64,000 nucleotides of DNA from Dillenia suffruticosa (GCA_033439265.1 JAVTVX010000016.1:15236701-15300700), one strand, 5' to 3'. Positions 11,101 to 21,859 are shown, counted from the stretch's first letter. Notes: generated by a model from the letters alone, not told the origin. Made by a program: numbers and translations.

Positions 11101-11379
11101 TATTTATATTTCAACTATTATATTTTATCATTTTTTATTTTCATTAATTCTTTTTCAATTAATTTAATTAATTTAATTGTGTTTGTTTTTTTTCTTATTT
11201 TTTGTTTTTCAAATGAGTATTGAATTTAAATTATAATATATTAATAATTTAAAAAATCTACATATTTAATCACAATTCAAAATATATAAAATTAATAAAT
11301 TATAATTCATTCATAATATTCAATTTAAATATTAATCAAATAATATATCAAAATAGCAGTAAAAAAATTTAGAAAAATG

Positions 11380-11587
11380 AAAAAAAATTGATCCCAAGGT
11401 GTAGGAAAAGAATAGAGGTGAGAGTGAGATAAGGGAAAAAAATAAAAGGGTGAGAACTATTGATTGAAAACCATATTTTAAAAATACTTTTTAAATGACA
11501 TATTTCTGCAAATGTATGATTGTTAGAACTTTCGAATATTTTATGAAATGTTTTGTGATCTGGAGTGTCTTAATTTTTGACTTTATT
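11380..11587 (+). mobile_element. Left part of an old chromovirus LTR interrupted by the CACTA element
   Basis: This stretch is similar, in reverse orientation, to the LTR of the young element at 45.3-48.1 kb: the TTTATGAAATGTTTTGTGAT word followed by GGAGTGTC lies immediately before the CACTA insertion point, as it does in that LTR. The LTR continues at 22453 on the other side of the insertion. The left border is approximate; the LTR start was not identified. It is old, clearly more diverged than the pair at 45-56 kb. Confidence 0.7.
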
Positions 11588-12220
11588 CACTACAAAAAAA
11601 GCGAAATTTAGCGACGAAAAATATTCGTCGCAAATCTGTAACAAATTTAGCAACAAAAAATGTTATCGTCGCCAATTAGCCATAATTTCAGCAACAAAAA
11701 TATTTTCGTCGCAAATTTAGCAACTAAAAACTTTTTTGTTACAAAATTCGTCGCAAATTTGTGACGAAAATTATTTGATGCAAAATTCGTTGCAAATTTG
11801 GGACGAAAAAATATTTCGTTGCTAAATTTGCGACGAATTTCAAAATTCGTCGCAAATTTTGCGACGAATTTAAAAAATCGTCCCTAAATTTGCGATGAAA
11901 AAGAAATTCATCCCAAAATTAGGGACGAAAACGAAATTCGTCCCTAAATTAGGGACGAAAACGAAATTCGCCCTAAATTCGGGACGAATTTAAAATTTGT
12001 CCAAAATTATTGGGACGAACTTCTGAATTCGTTGCTAAATTTGGGACGAAAATGAATTTGTCCCTAAATTTGCGACGAATTTCTAAATTCGTTGCAAAAT
12101 TAGCGACGAATATTTATATTCGTCGCAACAAATTTGATTATTTGTTGCTAATTTTGTTGCAAATGAGTGGGAAAAATAACATTTATGACAAAATTCGTCG
12201 TTAAAATTTATTTTTCAGTA
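11588..12220. repeat. Left subterminal repeat array of the CACTA element
   Basis: Starting at the terminus, the sequence is built of inverted and direct copies of a TTCGTCGCAAATTTGCGACGAA-like unit with variants (GCGACGAA, GGGACGAA, AGCGACGAA), many of them imperfect palindromes 20-30 bp long. In En/Spm elements subterminal repeats of this sort are the binding sites of the TNPA protein, which brings the ends together and regulates methylation. That function here is inferred by analogy. Confidence 0.85.
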
Positions 12221-12700
12221 ATTAGATACATTTTCTAGTATGATAAACATTTTGTAATATAAAAAATGATTTGAAAACGGTGTTATACACTTAGAGCGTA
12301 TAACAATCTTAAAATGTTCAAAAAATATTAAATAAAATCTTTCATTCATTGTCTATTTATATAAAAGAGTCCTAATATAGTATCTTTTAATTTGTTACAA
12401 AAAATTATTATTAGTATATTCATTTTTTATTCATTATCTGTTAAATTTTCCATTTATAACACTGATAACTTTATTTTATATATTTGTTTAAATATTCGAT
12501 TAAGTAAATGAAGAGTTAAAGTATAAATACTTGTTAAATAATAATCAATACATTGAATAATTTTTTATAATTATATCATAATACGCCAATATTATTAATA
12601 ATTTATCGATTTAGTTTCTATTTTAGTGTATTCAAAGAGTTTAATTATCAGAAACCATAAGTATTGTTGTAAAAATCGTAAAGAAAAAAATTATTTTTCG
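12221..12700. other. AT-rich spacer within the CACTA 5' region
   Basis: About 480 bp without the ACGAA repeat words and without open frames of note. It separates the terminal array from the internal palindrome blocks. Confidence 0.6.
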
Positions 12701-12759
12701 TTAAATTTACTACAAATTGCTACGAAAATATATATTTATCGAAAATTTAGCGATGAAAT

Positions 12760-13020
12760 CATTCTTTCGTCGTAGATTGTAGCGAAAAAAAAAAAATATT
12801 TCGTCCCAGATTCAGGGACGAAAAAAAAATTTCGTCCCTGATTCTGGGACGAAAAACTTTTTCATCCCTGAATCAGGGACGAAAAAATATTTTGTCCCTG
12901 ATTCTGGGACGAAAAATAAATTTCGTCCCCGATTCAGGGACGAAAAGGTTTTTCGTCCCAGAATCCGGGACAAATTTTGGGACAAAAGAGTGTTTGAAGC
13001 AAAATTCAAAATATAAGGGA
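12760..13020. repeat. Palindrome block 1 of the CACTA element
   Basis: About six palindromic units of the type TTCGTCCCTGAATCAGGGAC (plus GAA), with variants GATTC, AATC and CAGA at the centre, joined by A-rich spacers. The block closes with a cassette TTTTGGGACAAA, then TTTGAAGCAAAATTCAAAATAT, which recurs after blocks 2 and 3. Confidence 0.85.
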
Positions 13021-13440
13021 ATGGTTTCCAGGAAAATTAGTGGACTACTAAAGTCTATCTTCGGGAGGAACATTATAGTGTATCATTAATTTCCTCTACT
13101 AAACTTAAATTCAATTTTGAATTTGTTTATTTAGTAAAATTTTTAAAAATACTATTACAATTTGAAATTTATATTTTCGTAACATAATTGAAGAGTTAGT
13201 GAGTAAGAAAATAACTTGTCGAAAAAATTAAAAATTTATAAGCAAGTTCGATATTTTTGTTCCGTTTTGCATTTGTTATTAGTATAATTTTGCTTTAAAC
13301 TAAATTAAACAAATAAAATATATTTAACATGATTCCGTCGATAAATGATCGTTGATAAAATAAAACATAAAATTGAGTTGTGATATCAAGCGAGATAATT
13401 TTTGTTATACCTTGTTCCATCATCCTCAAAAAACAATTTT
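13021..13440. other. Spacer between palindrome blocks 1 and 2
   Basis: AT-rich non-coding DNA with nothing recognisable apart from weak traces of the ACGAA words near its right end. Confidence 0.5.
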
Positions 13441-13560
13441 GTCGCTGAATTACGGTCGAAAAAAATTTTTCAGAAGAAAAAATTTGGTCCCTGAATCAGG
13501 GACGAATTTTGGGACAAATTTGTTTTTGAAGCAAAAGTGAAGATATTTCATATGAAAAAA
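13441..13560. repeat. Palindrome block 2 of the CACTA element
   Basis: A short block with one clear GTCCCTGAATCAGGGACGAA palindrome, followed by the same closing cassette as block 1 (TTTTGGGACAAA, TTTTGAAGCAAA, GAAGATATTTCATA). It is best seen as a shortened copy of the block 3 unit. Confidence 0.75.
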
Positions 13561-13970
13561 AATAAAAAATAAAAACCATCTCTCCCATGACAAATTCTTG
13601 GCCATGTTGAAAAACAAAATATGCGTAGGAATCTATTAGAACAAAGATCTATTTTTCATTTATCGGGTCTTTTTCAAGCCCCTTTTCGATCTGAATTTAT
13701 TCCAATCTACACTCTATAAAATCTCTAATCTTCCCACTGCAAAAGGCATATAATTCACTCTCATTCCCTTCTTTACAATGTACATTTTGTGATATGTTAT
13801 CAGATTAGCTCTACTAGAACTGGTAGTTAAGGTCTTATGCTTTTGAACAAGAAAGCGTAAGCATAAATCATATCTTTCAGTTAATCAAAAATAGTAGACT
13901 CGATATTGTTTGATTGCTTTCAATATTTTTCCTTCAACTTTGACTTGAAAAACCTTGTTAATATAGTTGA
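13561..13970. other. Spacer between palindrome blocks 2 and 3, with a possible TATA box
   Basis: Moderately AT-rich non-coding DNA. CTATAAAATC at 13714-13723 is a fair TATA-box match and could belong to the transposon promoter, but nothing else supports it. Confidence 0.35.
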
Positions 13971-14210
13971 GATGGGACGAAAAAGATATTCGTTCCGGCT
14001 TCAGGGAGGGAAAAAAATTTCGTCCCTGAATCAGGGACGAAAAATAAATTCGTCCCTGATTCAGGGACGAAAAAAAAAATTCGTCCCTTAATCAGGGACG
14101 AAAAAAAAATTCGTCCCTGAATCAGGGACGAAAAAAATATTCGTCCCTGAATCAGGGACGAATTTTGGGACAATTTGGATTTTGAAGCAAAATTGAAGAT
14201 ATTTCATACC
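13971..14210. repeat. Palindrome block 3 of the CACTA element
   Basis: About five near-identical units of TTCGTCCCTGAATCAGGGAC (plus GAA), then the closing cassette TTTTGGGACAATTTGG, TTTTGAAGCAAAATTGAAG, ATATTTCATACC. These are the most regular palindromes in the element and lie directly upstream of the CT tract and probable transcription start region. The position suggests operator-like sites for the second element protein. Confidence 0.85.
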
Positions 14211-14216
14211 TTTGAT

Positions 14217-14365
14217 GCTCTCTCTGTCTCTGTCTCTCTCCTCTCTCTCTCGGGTTCATCTCGTTTGTGAAGAGCAGCCGCGAATGGGTACTGCGAAGGG
14301 ATGGCGGAAGGGATGCCGGATCTACGATAGTGTTAGGTAATCTCTCTCTCTCTCATTCTCTCTCT
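14217..14365 (+). promoter_or_regulatory. CT-rich tract and probable 5' leader of the CACTA transcription unit
   Basis: Two CTCTCTCT tracts (about 14217-14254 and 14340-14365) flank a short GC-richer segment. Pyrimidine tracts of this kind are common around plant transcription starts. Between them an ATG at 14283 opens an 18-codon frame. A donor TTAG/GTAATC at 14336/14337 would carry it on into the exon starting at 15115. The assignment as leader is inference from position. Confidence 0.45.
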
Positions 14366-14376
14366 TGGCCGTAGAC

Positions 14377-14995
14377 GGTAGATCCGGCGGCCAGCCGCCG
14401 GATCTGAGTTTTTTATGGCAGATCCATGAAGGGCGAGGTGCGCGAAGGCGCTGCCTCCCCTGCGCTGCCCAGGTGCGCGAAGGGGCCGTCGCCCCTTCGC
14501 TGCCCAGACGCCCAATGGGGCCGTCGCCCCTTCGCTGCCCAGAGGCGCAAAGGGGCCGCTGTCCCCTTTGCTCCTCCGCCGCGATAATGGGCAGCAAGGG
14601 CTGCGCGGCCGGGCTGCGTGGCCCGGCTGAGCTGCGGGGCTGCGCGACCGTGCTGCGCGGCCCAGCTGCGCTGCGGGGCTGTGCGGCCGTGCGGTGCGGC
14701 CGGGCTGCGCGGCCGTGCTGCACGGCCCTGCTGCGCGAAGGGCATGCAGCCCCTTCGAGGCCCAGATGCGCGAAGGGGCCGCTGGGCCTTTTGCGGGTCC
14801 TCCGCGGGAAGGGGCCGCTGTCCCTTTTTGCGCCTCCGCCGCGCGAAGGGGCAGCAGTGGCTGCGCGGCCCCGACGCGGGAAGGTGCCGTGCAGCCCTTT
14901 TTGCGTCCCTGCTGCGCGATGGGCCACGATGGCCCCTGGCTTCCCATCGTGGCCCATTGGGCCCGGCCCGGCCCATTGGGACTGGTCCAGTACAA
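14377..14995. repeat. GC-rich, hairpin-forming block of the CACTA element
   Basis: About 620 bp with GC far above the rest of the window and many CpG sites. It contains at least three 35-bp tandem units starting at 14466, 14501 and 14536; the first two have GCGAAGGGG or a close variant paired with CCCCTTCGC around a short loop. A CTGCGCGGCC-rich middle follows, then further GCGCGAAGGGGC words to 14970. All frames on both strands are open simply because stop codons are rare at this composition, and no protein family is visible. It may lie in the first exon or, if the donor at 14337 and acceptor at 15114 are used, in the first intron. Maize Spm has a GC-rich methylated control region at the matching place. 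Confidence 0.8.
14380..14405. repeat. Perfect 12-bp inverted repeat with 2-base loop
   Basis: AGATCCGGCGGC (14380-14391), CA, GCCGCCGGATCT (14394-14405): a perfect palindrome with a two-base centre at the left edge of the GC-rich block. As RNA or cruciform it would be very stable. Confidence 0.92.
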
Positions 14996-15114
14996 AAAGC
15001 AATGTACTTGAATTGTATTTTTTAAATTTGTGAGAAATGTTATTTAAAAGATTTTTTTATAATATTGTTTTAACTATCTTATTAGTTATTTATAAATCTT
15101 TTTTTATGTGTTAG

Positions 15115-15177
15115 GTTTTGCGGTTTTCGACTATTTGGATTGGAAGCTGTTACTGGTGTTGATATCGGACTCTATCG
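15115..15177 (+). other. Probable non-coding leader exon of the CACTA transcript
   Basis: A 63-bp segment richer in GC than its surroundings, bounded by acceptor TGTTAG/G and donor CG/GTGAGT. A further acceptor TTTGTAG at 15598 opens the segment leading to the transposase ATG at 15655. This fits a spliced 5' leader, but it is based only on splice-site appearance. Confidence 0.45.
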
Positions 15178-15654
15178 GTGAGTTATTAATTGATGGTGAT
15201 AATTGTTTTATTATGTACTCTAATGATGTTAAAATGTAATTAATAGTAAATTTTATGTGATAAATGATTATGAGATGTTTGTGATTAACAATACTCGATA
15301 GTTTATATTAAATCGTATATCGATTTGTTAAATAATCAATGTTGTTAAATGTTTAATATTTGATAATTTATTTTATTTTATTATAATATTTAATGTTATT
15401 GTAAAAATTTAGTTAATTTGTTTTATATTAATTAAGTTTATAATATTATTTATTATTATATTTAATTTTTGTAAAATTAATCTTTGTATTTATGATGATT
15501 TCATTTTTGTACAATAAACGTTATTGTTTATTGTTATATGAATTTAGTTTGAAATATTGATGATATTACTTATGATGATTTAGTAATTTTGTTTGTAGTT
15601 CTTATTTGAATTCTTATTAATATTTCAAAAAGTTTAAATTTGGAGACAGGGAAA

Positions 15655-18600
15655 ATGCAGAACGAAAGAAGTTGGATGTATAAGAAGAACTTATCTGATC
15701 GTCGGGGTTTAACTGATGAATTTATTTTTGGGTTGGAGCAATTTTTACATTTTGCTTGTACTCAAGTTGATTTTATGGATGGGAATAAGCTAAGGTGTCC
15801 GTGTGGAAGGTGTCGGAATGGTAAATTTTTAGAGTGTGATAAAGTTAGGGAACATCTTTGTAGAGTTGGTTTTACCCCGAATTACTATAATTGGACATGC
15901 CATGGTGAACCATTCATTTCTGATGAAGAGTTTGGACGAAATAGACAATTCTCAGTTAGTGGGGATCGGAGTTATTATGAACAATTGAATCCGTATCAGA
16001 GGATGGTAATTGATGCAGTGGGTCCGAATTTTGTTCCCGATCCAAGCGCTGGAAGTTCTAGTTTTGCTCCAACATTTGAACATGGGTATACTAGTTATGC
16101 ATCACCATTGGAGGAGGTAGAAGTAGTAGGTGTTGATCAAAATCTGTCAAATGAATCATCTCTCCAATTTCAGGAAGTCTTAAGAGCTGCAGATGAACCT
16201 TTGTGGGCTGGTTGTGATAGCCATACGAAACTATCTCTAACCACAAGATTGTTGAATGTCAAGACAGAGCATAATGTGTCTGAGAATTGTTTTAATGATT
16301 TTGTTCAAGTTATTGGAGAAGTATTGCCGCGTGATCATATTATGCCCAATGACTTCTATAGTATGAAAAAGCTTGTGAAAGAATTAGGTCTTCCAGTGCA
16401 GAGAATAGATGTTTGCAGAGATGCTTGTATGCTATTTTGGGGAGATGACAAAGAAGCAGAATTTTGTAAATTCTGTAATCAAAGTAGATACAAGAATTCT
16501 CGGAGGTCGGGTCGTAATCAGCAGCGTAAATCATACAGACAAATGTTTTATTTGCCTTTAACTCCTAGCTTACAAAGACTTTATGCATCTGAGATCACAA
16601 CTAAACACATGACCTGGCATGCAAATCATGAAACAGAAGAGGGGTTAATGTGTCATCCTTCAGATGCAGAAGCGTGGAAATATTTTGATAGAACATATCC
16701 TGAGTTCGCGAGAGAGATTCGAAATATTAGATTAGGTCTTTGTGCTGATGGATTTGCACCATTTGGCAAATCAGGAAGAAATTATTCATGTTGGCCAGTT
16801 ATCTTAACTCCGTATAATTTTCCACCCGGTATGTGTATAAAGGCACCGTATATGTTTTTAACATTGGTTGTGCCTGGCCCGCAAAATCCAAAGAAATTAA
16901 TAGATGTTTACATGCAACCATTGATTGCGGAGTTGAAACAACTATGGGATGAAGGTGTTCCTACATATGATGTTCATACTAATCAGATGTTTGTAATGAA
17001 GGTTGCTCTTCTTTGGACCATTAATGATTTTCCTGCGTATGGTATGTTATCAGGATGGAGTACCACAGGGATTTTAGGATGTCCAATTTGTTTGGAGAGA
17101 TCAAAATCATTCAGATTGAAACATGGGAAGAAAGCGAGTTATTTTGATTGCCATAGACAATTTTTACCGTTAAATCATAAATTCAGAAGAAATAAAGAAG
17201 AATTCACTAAGAATAGAAATGAAAAAACACCTCCTCCACTGAGATTAACCGGTGAACAAATTTGGCATAGAGTCATTAACTTTCCATCTGTTATTGAAAA
17301 GCCACATGGTACAACATATGGCTATGGACATTCGCATAAATGGACTAAACGAAGTTTATTTTGGGATTTACCGTATTGGAAGACACAGTTGGTTCATCAT
17401 AATCTCGATGTAATGCATATCGAGAAGAATGTCTTTGATAATCTGATAAATACAGTGATGGATATCACTGGGAAAACGAAAGACAACTTGAATGCAAGAA
17501 AAGATATGCGACTCATTTGTAAACGACCCACTCTTGATGTCGATGAAAGTAGTAGGGGACCAAAACCGAAGGCAGTTTATACATTGAATAAAGATCAGAG
17601 ACGGCTTGTTTGTGAATGGTTGAAATTATTGAGATTCCCTGATGGTTATGTCTCAAATCTTGGAAGATGTGTCGATTTAAAGGAATGCAAGTTAATTGGT
17701 TTGAAAAGTCATGATTGTCATATATTTATGGAAAGATTAATTCCTATTGCTTTTAAGGAACTCTTACCGAATTTTGTTTGGGGTGCCATTACGGAGCTAA
17801 GTATTTTTCTTCATGATATTTGCTCGATAGTGTTGAAACATTCACACATGGAGATGTTAGAGAGAGAGATTCCAATAATTTTGTGTAATTTAGAAAGGAT
17901 TTTTCCCCCGTCATTTTTTGATTCCATGGAACATCTTTTGGTTCACTTGCCATATGAGGCGAAAGTTGGAGGTCCTGTCCAATTTAGATGGATGTATCCA
18001 TTTGAAATGTGAGTTTTTCATCTTTTTTTCTTCGTTATGAAAGCATATAAATTTCGTAATTTCATTACATATAAATTTCTAAAACATTTTGTTTTATTAC
18101 AATTAGATTCCTATATCATTTGAAGAAGAAAGTTAAAAATAAGGCACGTGTTGAAGCCTCTATTGTCAATGCATATATTGTGGAGGAAGTAACAACGTTT
18201 GCATCATATTATTTTGAGCCTCACGTTCAGTGCAAGAGGCGGAGACCGGGAAGAAATGATGAGAGTTCTATTGATCCAAATGAGAATTCATTCTCAATTT
18301 TTAACTACCTTGGTCGACCAAGTGGATCATGTAAGCGTAGATATTTAACTGATCAAGAATGGAGGGCAGCCCACATATATATTTTACTGAACTGTCCAGA
18401 AGTGACACCATTTTTCGAGTGAGTGTATATTTTTTATTTTATATATTTCTTATGTCGTACATTATGTGTGATAAATATTATTTCCTTTGATGGTAGAATT
18501 TTCCAAAACGTATATTCTCAACTTTCGAGACATGAGTTTGATCGTTACTGCGATGAAAAATTTGCACCATGGTTCAAAAAATATGTAAGTTGACTATCAA

Positions 18601-19415
18601 TTATTTAAATATTTATGTTAAAATATTTTAACATATTTACTTAACTTTAGGTCCATGATAATCAAGCTCAACTTCAGCAAGAATTGTTAATCCATCTGTC
18701 ATGGGGTCCAAAAGCAATGGTACGAACTTGGCCATCCTATTTTATAAACGGGTATAAATTTCATACTGAAGAATATGGAGTGGGCAAAACGACAATGAAT
18801 AGTGGAGTTTGCGTTCAGTCATCCAATGATGGTGGAGGTCAAAATGATTTTTATGGTTTGTTGGATGAAATCGTTGAGGTAGAGTACCCTGGTCCAGCAT
18901 TACGGGTTGTTTTATTTATGTGTCGCTGGTTTGACCCTGTGAAAGGGATGAAAGTGCATCCACAGTTTAATTTGGTTGAAATAAATCATAAAAAATTGTA
19001 TAAAAGATATGAACCATTTGTGTTGGCACAACAAGCGATTCAAGTATTTTATGCTTCATATCCTAGTTTGAAACGTGACAAAATTGATTGGTGGACTGTT
19101 TTTAAAACGAAAGCACGGAAAAAAATTGAAGAACATTGGGAAGAAACAGCATATCAACAAGAGCAAGTTGTCAATACAGTTCAGACCGAGGAATATAATA
19201 TTCCAACGTTACGAGATCCTAGCGGAGTAGTGATAGATGTGGATGCAAGTGAAATTCATGAAGAAGATGATGAAGAATCTAATTTTGAGACAAATGATGA
19301 GGATGAGGATTCTGATGAGGATGATGAAGAGGATGATGAAAATGATGTTGAAGAGTCTAATTTTGAGACGCATGATGACGATGAGGATGACAATGACGAT
19401 TATGATTTTTGTTGA
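15655..19415 (+). CDS. TNP2-type CACTA transposase, four exons
   Basis: Exons are 15655-18008, 18107-18418, 18497-18584 and 18651-19415, all with GT-AG borders and matching phases, giving 1,172 residues. The N-terminal transposase-associated domain spans about 5-85 (RSWMYK and the CPCGRCRN cysteine motif). The TNP2 catalytic domain follows (CxxCxxSRYK near 270, ADGFAPFG, NDFPAYGMLSGW, HHNLDVMHIEKNV). Candidate DDE/D residues are Asp365, Asp458 and Asp585 or Glu590. A DUF4218 domain begins late in exon 1 and ends in exon 2 (FLHDICSIVLKHSHMEMLE; KKKVKNKARVEASIV). A DUF4216 domain lies in exon 4 (DEIVEVEYPG, FMCRWFDPVKGMKVH). The C terminus is a long Asp/Glu tract. The protein binds and cuts the transposon ends. 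The ATG at 15655 is preferred; the frame opens slightly upstream but without ATG. No stop or frameshift was seen. Confidence 0.93.
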
Positions 19416-19611
19416 CGGGTAAATTTTGTTCTCTTCATATAATAAAAATCATATATTTATCTTGATATATGATAATATATTTCTTTTAAGTGGGTAAGTT
19501 AGTCGACACGTATAATTTGCAAATTTCTTAAAAAAATTCTTGTTTATTTACATTCTTATTCTTAAATTTATATATTGAATTTGTTAATATACTATCTTTT
19601 TTTTTGTATAG

Positions 19612-19678
19612 GTCATTCAAGAAAATTTCTTCACATATTGGTACCTTGTTTCGTCGGAAATAATTTATCAAATTAAAT
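19612..19678 (+). other. Leader part of the exon carrying the start codon of the second CACTA gene
   Basis: TTTTTGTATAG at 19611 is a good acceptor, and the exon it opens ends with the ATG at 19679-19681 directly before donor GTAAGT. An acceptor lying between the two genes suggests that the second mRNA is made by splicing a shared leader past the transposase exons, as maize Spm does for tnpA and tnpD. Inference. Confidence 0.5.
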
Positions 19679-21634
19679 ATGGTAAGTTTATTCATGTTCT
19701 TAATTATGTATATGATGAATATGCAATTTACACTTTTTTGTTTAAAATGTATTGTGGTTGACAGTTTCGACGTGGCGGCCATAGACGCAATTCGGATGGA
19801 AATTCACGCTCTTCACCATCGCAGTCCGCTTCGGCAGCTTCGCAATCGCATTCCCTTGCCGGCAACGTACCTTCGTCTCCCCTTTCTGTTGCAGGCTCTT
19901 CACATTCTCAACACATCGCTAGCAATGTACCTTCAGCAGTCCCTTCAGTAGAATAGTTGTATGCCGATAGAGAAGACAATCGAGAGATAATAGCCCCATA
20001 TGGAGATTCGTAAGTACTAAATTTTAAATTTGTAGATGTATTATTTCTTTTATTTATGAAATAATTTCTTCTTTTAACTATCATATTTATTTAACATTGT
20101 TTGTTTGAAACTTTACGATAGATTTACAAATTCTGTATATGTTATTCACGAGCTGAATAGAATTGTGAATAATCATTGGGGAGGGGCTTCGATGTCTTAC
20201 ACAAGCACTCCGGATGAAACAAAAGAACTATGGTGGAACGAGTTCAAGGTAAGTTATCCCAATCAGTTTATATATGAAATGAAGTTAATAGCTTTATAAG
20301 TTATTGCTTGCTTTCCATTACAGCGAGTATTCATTTGGGACGAGACTGAAGAATTGGAAGTAAGAAGGATTTGGAAGAAAAAATGTGGCGATCACATTCG
20401 ACACGTTTTAAATCATGCAAAGAGACATGCAAAAAAGCCCAACTGCATCACCGAGCAAAATTGGGGCAGGATTCTTAATTTTTGGGAATCGGAGGAGAGT
20501 CAACGAAGGAGTGAGCAAAATAAAAAAAATCGAGCTTATAATTCAGGGGAATCGTCTGCGACGTATGCGGGAGGCTCGATCACTATCGGTGAATATAGAA
20601 ATAGATTGGTAATTTTATACAAATATTAATTTTTTTATCTACTTTAAAGTATATCATTATTTGTAATAGTGTTTTTTTATTTTAGGCAAAGGAAATAGGG
20701 ACCGAGCCTTCATTCATAGATACTTTCACGTGCACATTTCAGAAAAAAGACAAGACTTGGAGCGGGGAGAGAGCTAGAGCAATTAAGGTTTTTAATTTCA
20801 ATTTTTCCAATTACTTTATCTACATTTTCAATATTGATATGAATATTTTATGTTGAGCATATTATAACGATGTATGAAGATGATTTCTTTATGTTAGTCT
20901 CTCCCAAGTTTATTTTTATTGTTGACTTGATTCTTTGATTTCTAATGAATTACTTGCTAGAGATTCTCTTTTATTTTTTTTCCTAAAATTTCAACTTATT
21001 CAATGTTAATATGAATGTTCATAATTTAGATCCTATATAGTGTCATGATTTATGTTACAAAATTTTTTATTTTCCTTGATTATGTGTTTGAATTATAATG
21101 TTATTGTAAATTATTTTAATTGTTCTCATGACAATGTAGGAGAAATATGACGAGCTAGCATGTAGAAATTCGAATGTTAGTGATGATGCTGGCGGATCTG
21201 AGCCATCTGTTGATAACATGAATACATGGCTTGAGGTGACTGGTGGACAAAAAGGGAGTAGAGTAGTTGGGCTAGGTTCTTTGAGCAGAACATACAAAAA
21301 CGCCGGTTTATCTTCTTCCACACCACCAGCAGTTAGAGCACAAATAAATCAATTGAATGAAGAGGTGAGCCAATTGAAGGACTTGCTACTGCAAAGAGAT
21401 CAGGCATTCAGTGAACTTCAAGCAAAGCACACGCAAGAATTGCACGAGGTCCGCACGCAACAAATGTTAATCATGCAGCATCTTCAGTTATTCTCCGCTC
21501 CAAATCAGATTCCCCCTTCTATTTCTCCTCCTGATAATGCTTGCGATGGTGATGAGGGTGTTGGTGATGAGGGTGATGATTTCTTTGATGATGATGATGA
21601 TGATGATGATGGTGATGGTGGAGGTCATACTTGA
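19679..21634 (+). pseudogene. Second En/Spm gene (plant Ptta/En/Spm transposase family, TNPA-like role), six exons, one in-frame stop
   Basis: The coding exons are ATG alone at 19679-19681, then 19765-20009, 20122-20248, 20324-20608, 20686-20787 and 21140-21634. All borders are GT-AG and all phases agree, giving 418 codons before the TGA. The segment from exon 3 to exon 6 matches the plant Ptta/En/Spm family (NRIVNNHWGG, DETKELWWNEFK, RVFIWDE, the basic VRRIWKKKCGDHIRHVL, GSITIGEYRNRL, then TWSGERARAIKEKYDEL). Exon 6 then carries a coiled coil (INQLNEEVSQLKDLLLQRDQ) and an acidic Asp-rich tail. Proteins of this kind bind subterminal repeats. A TAG at 19954-19956 interrupts exon 2 in the Ser/Pro-rich N-terminal part; the simplest origin is CAG to TAG. 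Unless read through or avoided by other splicing, the full protein is not made. Otherwise it is well preserved. Confidence 0.85.
21586..21613. repeat. (GAT)n microsatellite coding the Asp tail
   Basis: About nine GAT triplets near the end of the second CACTA gene give an Asp run. The transposase gene ends in a similar GAT/GAG-rich stretch (about 19255-19405), so both proteins have acidic C termini coded by unstable triplets. Confidence 0.85.
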
Positions 21635-21859
21635 AATTGTGAACTGTTATGTTATTGTTATATTGATTTTTTTTTTGTGTATGGTGATTGATAATTCGAT
21701 ATTTAGTTTTGATGTTGCTTTTTGGTTAGATATTATAAATATGATTGCTTGTTACATTTTTAATTTTTTGATCTTATTGAATATGTAGTTATAATTATGA
21801 GTATAGATTGTTTAAATTTTATATTAAAAATGATTTGGATGATAATATTGTTGATAAGG

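Noticed and set aside
11600-12230. Regular short palindromes considered as a CRISPR-like or satellite array
   Set aside because: The units vary, have no constant spacers, sit exactly at a CACTA terminus, and recur at the other end of the same transposon. They are subterminal repeats.
14322-15033. Several long overlapping open frames on both strands (up to about 226 codons)
   Set aside because: They arise from the extreme GC content, which makes stop codons rare in all frames. The peptides are Ala/Arg/Pro-rich, follow the DNA repeats and show no family features.
15640-15654. Start of the transposase frame at 15640
   Set aside because: The codon there is TTG. The first ATG in frame is at 15655 and leaves the N-terminal domain complete.
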